64,000 bases of DNA, taken from Ooceraea biroi. Taxonomy: Eukaryota > Arthropoda > Insecta > Hymenoptera > Formicidae. Position 1 is the first letter of the stretch; the number at the start of each line of letters is the position of its first letter. The notes below the pieces were generated by a model that was given only the letters and a program-made list of their open reading frames with translations, was not told the origin of the DNA and searched no databases. Below, piece after piece: positions 57,211 through 64,000 of this stretch. The DNA is taken from contig NC_039514.1 in assembly GCF_003672135.1 (NCBI RefSeq), positions 3,844,001 to 3,908,000 on the forward strand. Reading direction: 5' to 3'. The position numbers were made by a program, and so were the translations under genes.

Positions 57211-57724
57211 GCGGGATGCGGTTCGACGGTCGTCTAGCGATTTGACGAAACATCGGCGACGATCGCGTCACGCTCGAACCTCTCGGACGCGTTCGAGGTC
57301 GCGCGGTTATCTTTAAATTTTCCGCTGAACGAGACGCTACGGTTATCTTTGTATCTTCTCGCGCACGGAAGGGTGGAGGGTTCAACGCGACAAAGAGACG
57401 CAATTTGATTAGGAAAAAAGACTTTATTTGCATTCTACGATTAGCGGGGGAACCGTTCCAGGAAACTCGCACCGCATCAGTTTCCGAGAATTGAACGGTC
57501 CCAGAACCCGCCTATATTATCCGCTATTTTATCAACTACGGATACAGCGGATTTTATCAACTACGGATTCATGTAATATCAAGTAAGATTAATAAAAATA
57601 CAGCATGGCTAATACCACGGTGTTTAATATAACGAGTAGAATGGAGAGATATAGTACAATTTATTGTGCCTAATACGTATACATTATGCGCGTACGTGGG
57701 AGCTTTCGGTATGCAGCGCGGAAC

Positions 57725-58498
57725 TCAGATATTACCGAAGACCACAACGAGCAGTTCGCAATCGAGCAGATCGTTGTTGTCGAATTTCTTGCTGTCACGT
57801 ATCGCCCTCGGGGCGTCGGAAGGATCCTCGACGCCCGCAGCGGCGTGCTTGAAGACGCGTAGTTTTGCCTCGGCTCGTCCGACGACGCTGGCCATCGTGG
57901 CGATGACGCGCTCGGCGCAATGCCGCAATCCGTACAGATAGCGAACCGTCGGTGCGGACAGGGTCAAACGACCCGAAGGAGTGTCCAGACGTATGGTCGG
58001 CTGGCCGTTGAAGCTGGCGAAGCGTATTGACAGGTCGCCCATTCGCAAGGGTGGAGGTGCGATGACGTGCTCGCCGTTAGCCCGCGTGAGGTAGTCGCAG
58101 ACGATGGCTCTACTGTCTACCAGTCCTTTCCACATCTCGGTGTTCAGCAGTATCTCCTTGCCGGTAGTGTCCACCATCGCGACGTGCACGGTCGCCGTGT
58201 CCAAGGTCGGAGGGACGCCTATGCCGATCTCCAGATACTTGTAGCCGGTTCTGGTGAGGTTGTATCTGCGGCTGAGCAGCCGCATGCGCCGTACGTCGAC
58301 GACGTTGGACATTGCGGCGAGGTCTCCCCACCTAAGATATGAGATTCCGGTTAAATATAAAAAACGATTGATAAAAAGGTCGTGGAGACTCATCGACGCG
58401 ACTTACACGCGACGTCGTTTCTTCATGGAGCTCCCGTTCGCCTCCGACCTAAGAGCGGCGTTATCCATCTGCTCTAGCGGTGTCCTGATTTGATACAT
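57725..58498 (-). CDS. Protein X, copy 2 (intact)
   Basis: Exon 1 is 58498-58407 and exon 2 is 58331-57725. GT-AG borders join them in phase (699 nt, 232 residues). It has the same KKRRRV basic stretch at the end of exon 1 as copy 1. It keeps an Arg codon where copy 1 has TGA. The frame is also open across the intron, but splicing fits better because exon 1 carries the basic signal and the promoter lies upstream. Function unknown; see copy 1. Confidence 0.8.
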
Positions 58499-58635
58499 CG
58501 CGCGGTGGACAGGACGTGCGTCTACTCCTCTCAGATTAAGGACGCTTGACTGGCGTATTCCCAAGCGAGACGCTGATTATATACCCTTCTTCTCCCATGT
58601 AAAGGCGCGTGATGTAGATGGGAATGCACGTGTGA

Positions 58636-60180
58636 CTAATCAAACGCGACGCTGGAACGAGCGAGCAGATCCTACAATTTCCGTAGGATATCCTCCCTCG
58701 GACACGTCACGCCGATCGCGTCGAGATCGAACTCCCCGGACCTTGTTACGGTCTCGATGAACTCGTTGTACGCGAAGAAGCGATCCCGATGAGCGAAGTA
58801 GAGGTGTCCATTGGTGTAGCGGTAGACGTGTGCACCGACGACGGTATACCCGGAAAAACGGTCTGCAGCGTGTGGTACCCGTGAGCCGTCATATTACATT
58901 CATCCATTTCCAGTACAGCGTAATCGTTGTATATGATGTAGGTGCGACCTGTGTGCGAGTTCAGCGCGGCGTTGATCACCGCGTTGGGTGGAAGCCCGAG
59001 ATCCGTGATACGTCGCGGCCACGACGCGCGTAACTCGAGGATGGGATAAGATACCATGTACACCCAGCCATCGCGAACAACACCAGGTTCCCCTTGATCG
59101 TCTGATACGCCGCCGACAGGCGCGTAACGATCTTTGGAAGGAACCTCACGTAATCCCTCAGGAAGAACGGCCTGTCGACGATCTTCCCACCCAGGCCGAT
59201 CGACCGCGCGTGCTGCCCTTGCGTGATGAACAAGCGCTTTCCCAGCACGAGCAGGGTGTCGATGTCGCACCAGGTGCACGGATCGGGCGGTTCCGGCGAT
59301 GCCGTCGTCGTAGTCGCAGGCGTCGTAGTCGTTTGTACGACCGTAGGCTCGGCAGGCACCACGGTCGACGGCTCGTCCTTCGCGGCGTCGTAGAGATTCC
59401 GCACGGCGAGAACGTCCTCCATACGAGCACCACCGGCCAGTCCACGGCGGGTGAGTACGCGTACATGAGCGAGTTCTCGTCCGTGGTGTGCGACAGCCCA
59501 ACGAGCGACCGATCTCGTGAACGAGCGTTCGCAGCAGATGATGCGAATTCTGCGGATTGGGGTCAGCGCGATGTGCCACGCCTCGCGGTGGTCTATGTGC
59601 ACCTCCGATACGTCGTCCCGAGCCCCTGTGGGTAACGTCGCGTGAGTGAGCACCTTTCCCGATCCATCGAGGTCATCGGGACAAACGGCGCCGCCGTACC
59701 TACGGTCCAGCATCGTGTGCCTACCCTCGCGGAACGCTATGATGATGTCAGGCTTGTTCGTGTCGCGCGAGAACGTCAGCGCCGAGTTCGCGGCCCAGAT
59801 AGCGAAAGCGGTCTCAGCCGTTCGCAAGGTAGTCCGATCCGCGAGTTGGAAGTTCCACGTGAGATTCAGCCTCGGCCACCGCAACGGCGCGACGCCGAGC
59901 CGACGACTCGGCGCGTCGCTCACCCGCAGCGCGGTCTAGCCATATAACGAAGCGTCGCGTTGTTCAGCGTACCGTCGACCGGAAGGTGGTAGTACTCTTG
60001 AAACAGCGAAATCGCGTGACGAAGCTCGTCGTTCGTTATCAGAGTTCGATCCGCTGTGCTGTCGAGATAGCCGTAATGTCGAAGAAAATTCACGGCTCGG
60101 TCCCTGCTCCGGTACTCGTCGTACGCGGAAACGAGCGGAAACGCGATAAGGAGGAACGCGACGACAGCGGAAAACGACAT
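58636..60180 (-). pseudogene. Matrix metalloproteinase, copy 2
   Basis: The domain order is as in copy 1, with signal peptide start MSFSAVVAFLLIAFPL and a cysteine switch with PRCG. Unlike copy 1 it keeps the Trp and Gln codons where copy 1 has stops. However, a frame shift near 59925 separates the prodomain, and others near 59565, 59505 and 59425 hit the catalytic region. The zinc motif reads HEIGRSLG, with Arg for the second His. A shift near 58850 truncates the hemopexin-like end. It therefore cannot make an active enzyme. Confidence 0.85.
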
Positions 60181-60585
60181 CGCGGAGATAAGACCCAGCG
60201 CGCGTACGCTTCGCGAGAGCACGGCGGTGCGACTGACGTCGGGCGGGGAGGCGATCGCGACGCGACGATCCGTCGCTCGTGAGGATGCTGCACCGAACCG
60301 ATGACGCTCGGAGTACACCGGCGCGCGAGCGCGCCGATTTTGGCTACCCCTCGTACCCATGGGAGGAAAGTCACAGGAAAGTGACGGTGGTTTTCCGTCA
60401 TCGCTCTTTAAATATAACGCTCTATGCAGCGCGTTTTACCACAAACGATTAAATTTAAGGAAAATTCAATGCCTAAGATACTAGTAAACGCGCGTTTCCT
60501 GCAACACGCTCCTTGCAGTACACGACGAAGCACAACATGCATCAGTGCAAAATATCGTTTGCGACAGAGTGCAACAAAAAAAACG

Positions 60586-60985
60586 ATGGAGAACATCGTA
60601 GACGCAGCTGGTGGAGTGCACGCCGCATCGGTGATGTTTACCGATACGGCCGAAATGTTGACGAGACGTATACATCACGTAGCGCGCAACATGGCGCGCA
60701 CCAACGCCGAGTTTGACGTGCACACGACTACGTACATGATGCAAGACATGTAAGTACTAAACTATTCTTCCAATCCTAGCGTATATTATTGTGTATTATG
60801 AGTATATTATTGTGTATTATGCGTTTTCTAGGGGTTTATTACGAACGTATCTCCTAGAGATGGTGAGGTAATAAGGCAGCAAATGCTGTTCCTGGAGGCG
60901 GTGGATCGAGACGTTAACCTCAATATCGGGACTGACTACATGGTCGCTGATACACCACCTCCGGAGTAAGTGCAACCGACCGCGC
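60586..60985 (+). pseudogene. Small conserved Maverick protein, copy 2
   Basis: Exon 1 (60586-60749) is intact with the same donor. Exon 2 is shortened by small deletions near 60865, which bring a stop after a few codons. The upstream 60380-60470 segment, absent from copy 1, holds CTTTAAATATAACG, a possible TATA-type promoter. Confidence 0.55.
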
Positions 60986-61303
60986 GCACATTTCGCTAGA
61001 ATAACGCTTATTTATCCGTACTTTCTTTTCAGACAACCGTGAGCGAGAGAGGACCACACACATGTTAATATTATAAATAATTTATTATAAATAATTTATT
61101 ATATAAAGAATCTTATTAAACAAAGTTTCATTTATTATATAAAATTTCTGATTATATAAAGTTTCATTTATTATATAAAGTTTCATTTATTATACCTATA
61201 ATATGTAATTCATAATATATGTAATACGTAATATATGTAACATATGAGTATAAGCTTAGAAATATATATATATATGTATCACTAAACAGCGATTGTCTCT
61301 CTA

Positions 61304-61834
61304 TTACGTATCGCGCGGTCGACGATCCTTCCGGCACTACCACGCGTGCAACCTCAGCGCGTTCTCCAGCGCGCAGGTCCCGCTGTGCTCGCAGCAGCGA
61401 TACTTCCCGGGATCGCAGCTCTCCAACTCGCTGAGACGACCGATGTCCGCGTAGTCCTCGTCGATGGATCTAACGGTCACGCGACGTTCGCCAACGAGGT
61501 CGCCAAGTATGTCCTCCAAACACTGCCTCTTCTCCGCGCCCTTAACGTAGACGAGCGCGTTCCCTCCTTTGCCGGATACTGCTCTACGGATTAGAGCGCT
61601 CGCGAGTCCGTAGCTCGCGGTACCGTCCGTCCAGCGTAGGCCGTGGTGGTTGGCCGTAAGCCAGTGGACCTGTGACTTCTCCTCCTTAGTCAGGCGACTT
61701 CATGGCACCGGTGCGCGGAAGACGTGATGCGCTAGCGCACGTTCCGCCGTACGCAGCACGGCCACTTCCTTCACCGCGAAACCGCCCTTGACGATGAAGC
61801 CTTGTAGGTCGACGAATATCGGTTCGTCGGTCAT
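61304..61834 (-). pseudogene. Conserved 176-aa Maverick protein, copy 2
   Basis: Same length as copy 1. TGG to TGA near 61700 and TGG to TAG near 61340 interrupt it. Confidence 0.75.
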
Positions 61835-61842
61835 GGTTACGA

Positions 61843-63080
61843 TTATACGACTCGTCGAACCACGCTCGTAAGCGGATTGTACTCTACTACGCGATCGTGA
61901 AGTATGAGGCAGGAAGCCGTGGTCTCGGGCGGGACGTTACGTCTGCAGTCGAACTCTATGCGTACATCGACGGTGGCGCTCTTCACCGCCTCGTTCTGCC
62001 TAGAGCAGTCTATAACCACGAACGGACCGCAGTGCAGGAATTTTCTCATCGTCAGCATCGCACCGTCATCGTCCCGATCGAGCGCGTAGTACGTTCTGCG
62101 GAATCTGGTGTACATGTCGTACAGCACTGCGTAACGATTTTTTGTAAAGTCCAGATGCATGTCGTCGTAGGAGTAGAATTCCGAATTGAGAAACAGCTTC
62201 ACGTTGGAGAGGTCGCATTCGTCGAACAGAGAGGCGTCCTTCGTCCCGACGTTTCTTCGCCGGTCTGTAGCGCGAAGATGACGTAGCGCGGCTTTTCCAG
62301 CTGCGTAGCCGCTTTAACGGCCTAGGTGTGCGTGGTCGTGCTCTGCAGAAGTGGGAACTCGTACAGGTCCCACGAGTGAAACGCCATGCTGAGAAATCAC
62401 CCGCTCTCGAGGGTGCACAGCAGCCGTAGTTTGTTGATCTCGTTCAGGTACACGTGCGGCAATGCGCCACTGCACCTTGTGCAAGTCTATCTTCGGCTCG
62501 TGTCGGTCGCTCGACAGCACGACGCAGTTGTTGTCGTTGCGCGCGCGAATTCGAACGAGTTCGTGTCGCGCGTTGATCACCACGCATCTGTAGTCCTCGC
62601 AGAAGACCAGCAGCATCCCGAGAGGGACGCAGAGGTTGAAATCGCCCGGTTCCGGCGTGTTCACCAGACTCCATCCAGCGTTCTGCAGGATGTTAGCGTG
62701 CGCGTGGGTCAGGACCACGTAGCTCTTGAGCGTACTCGTGAAGCCGACGTTTCGGCTCCTGTCTATCTCCACGCCGTTGAGCTCGTAACGAATCTCGTCG
62801 AACAGGAACGCCGCGCAGTTGTTCACCAGTCGCGCCTGGTCAGCGGGCGTCGCTCCAGCAACTCCCTCTCCAGCTGCCGTCCCAGCGATCGAGAACGTAC
62901 CCTCGATGTAGAAGTAGCTCTCGCAGGGCAACGTGTACAGATCCTGCTGTTGTATGGGAATCCTTATCTCTCGCTGTACCCAAACGAGGTGTTTGCGTAC
63001 GGGTTGTACGTGTGGGTCTCGAGGCCAACGATGCGCTCGTCGAAGACCGGTTCACTGGCGATGTCGAGCACGTCGGCCAT
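61843..63080 (-). pseudogene. Major capsid protein, copy 2
   Basis: Full-length counterpart of 48781-50022 with frame shifts near 62970, 62460 and 62258. The pieces are otherwise close to copy 1. The 62314 region also has an in-frame stop from a Trp codon. Confidence 0.85.
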
Positions 63081-63240
63081 CGTCGACGGCGTATCCAACG
63101 AGCGGAGGAAGGCGACGTTCTCGCGCTCAGCAGCGCGCCGTTACCGCTCGCGCGCGCTTCCCCCTCGGGGCGTCGCGCTTCCCCGTGGTACCTCTTCTTC
63201 CGTCCTCGTCACCACCCGTAGAACGAGATAACACTCCGCT

Positions 63241-64000
63241 CTACTCAGCGCGCGACCGTCGCACGTGCAGGCGCACGTTATCTCCTCGCCGCGGAAGTCG
63301 ATCGGGCGACCGTTCTGATCGACGACGCGCACCGTTATGTCCGTGACGCTCCGCGCGACGAGCGGGAGGTAAATGATCTGGCCGGGTCTCTCGGACAGTT
63401 TATATCCCGGTGGCACGTTGGGTGAGAACTCGGTATCGTGTGCGCCGGTCTGTCGTTGTGTACGCTCCCGCGGTGACGTTCACTCCAGGCGAATGACGTT
63501 CACGCTCATGATGTTCACGGTTCGTCGGAGGCGTACCACTGTTGGGTCGAAGAACGCGGGGCGAGAAACCCAAGAGCGGGCCGATGGTGCCGGGTAGAGC
63601 GAAGTTCACCCTGTAGGCGCACTTTATCTCGCTTCGCATGGTGTTGTCGTTTGCGCGTAGAGCGAGCTCTCCCTCCCCCGTGCTCTCCTCCCGCGCTTCC
63701 TCATCGTCGTACATGTAGTACGCGTCGAGGTAGTCACCGTCGTCGTCGCCACCGTCGCTCCGCGTCGACGGAAGCAACGCGTCCTCAGGAACCGGCTTAT
63801 GGCACTGAGCTCGTAGGATCCCTCTGGAATCGTTATCAGCGCGTCCTTCTCGCCGAAGTAGAATCTGTTGTTGTCGCGTCGACGTTGGTATCGAGTTGTA
63901 GGTCTCGAAGTCCGCGAGACCGAGCTCGTAGCGGCCGTCGCTCAGATCGATGGGTGGGAAGTAGCTCACCGTGAGGACGCTGCTTTTACCGGTCAGCGTG
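63241..64000 (-). pseudogene. Penton-like minor capsid protein, copy 2 (partial)
   Basis: It matches 50188-50976 but has several one-base losses (for example near 63280, 63433, 63520 and 63870) and a deletion plus insertion in the acidic region. The start codon lies just beyond the window end. Confidence 0.8.

Larger units (their letters stand above)
57060..64000. mobile_element. Maverick/Polinton element, copy 2 (cut by window end)
   Basis: It is a direct repeat of copy 1 from about 43010 to 51000, differing by scattered substitutions and small indels. It lacks the fold-back insertion, so the offset falls from about 14.15 kb to about 13.06 kb after that point. Most coding regions are frameshifted except protein X. 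Confidence 0.9.

Overview
The window looks like nuclear DNA of an insect, most likely an ant or another hymenopteran (inference). It is AT-rich, holds one spliced host gene of the ABCG transporter family, and is otherwise dense in transposable elements: Merlin, Transib, Copia, mariner-like, THAP/P-like and MITE elements, a satellite, and Maverick/Polinton (adintovirus-like) elements. No prokaryotic features were seen.

Layout. 1-14735 is a fold-back: two inverted arms each carry the same dead 5' fragment of a Maverick family-B DNA polymerase and enclose a Merlin relic, a Transib (RAG1-related) relic and a nearly full-length Copia element. 14736-16560 holds a divergent copy of a small Maverick-associated protein (called protein X here), with a recognisable core promoter, then short GC-rich repeats. 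16561-21345 is a satellite with a 738 bp unit. 21648-32890 is a 12-exon ABCG half-transporter gene on the + strand; its introns hold a tRNA-like sequence, two palindromic MITEs and microsatellites. 33554-40960 is a second Copia element interrupted by a mariner-like element with long inverted ends. 40985-42283 holds a MITE relic, an 87 bp tandem repeat and a small P-like element encoding a 100-residue THAP protein.

43010-64000 is the most striking part. It is visibly GC-richer and holds two directly repeated Maverick/Polinton copies separated by a 100-N gap. Copy 1 runs in order: X(-), secreted matrix metalloproteinase(-), small spliced gene(+), a fold-back insertion, a conserved 176-aa protein(-), double jelly-roll major capsid protein(-), penton-like minor capsid protein(-), adenain-like protease with a pVI-like N-terminal part(-), phospholipase A2 protein(-), packaging ATPase(+), a conserved 313-aa protein(+), a coiled-coil fibre-like protein(+), integrase with chromodomain(+), and the C-terminus of PolB(-) running into the gap. 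Copy 2 repeats the order from X to the minor capsid protein, where the window ends.

Together these genes form a virion-making and integrating element. PolB and the integrase would copy and insert it. The capsid proteins, protease and ATPase would build the particle. PLA2 could act at a membrane, and the metalloproteinase is an unusual extracellular cargo. Both copies carry breaks, so each looks like a decayed endogenous copy. Most breaks are private to one copy, so they arose after the two copies separated.
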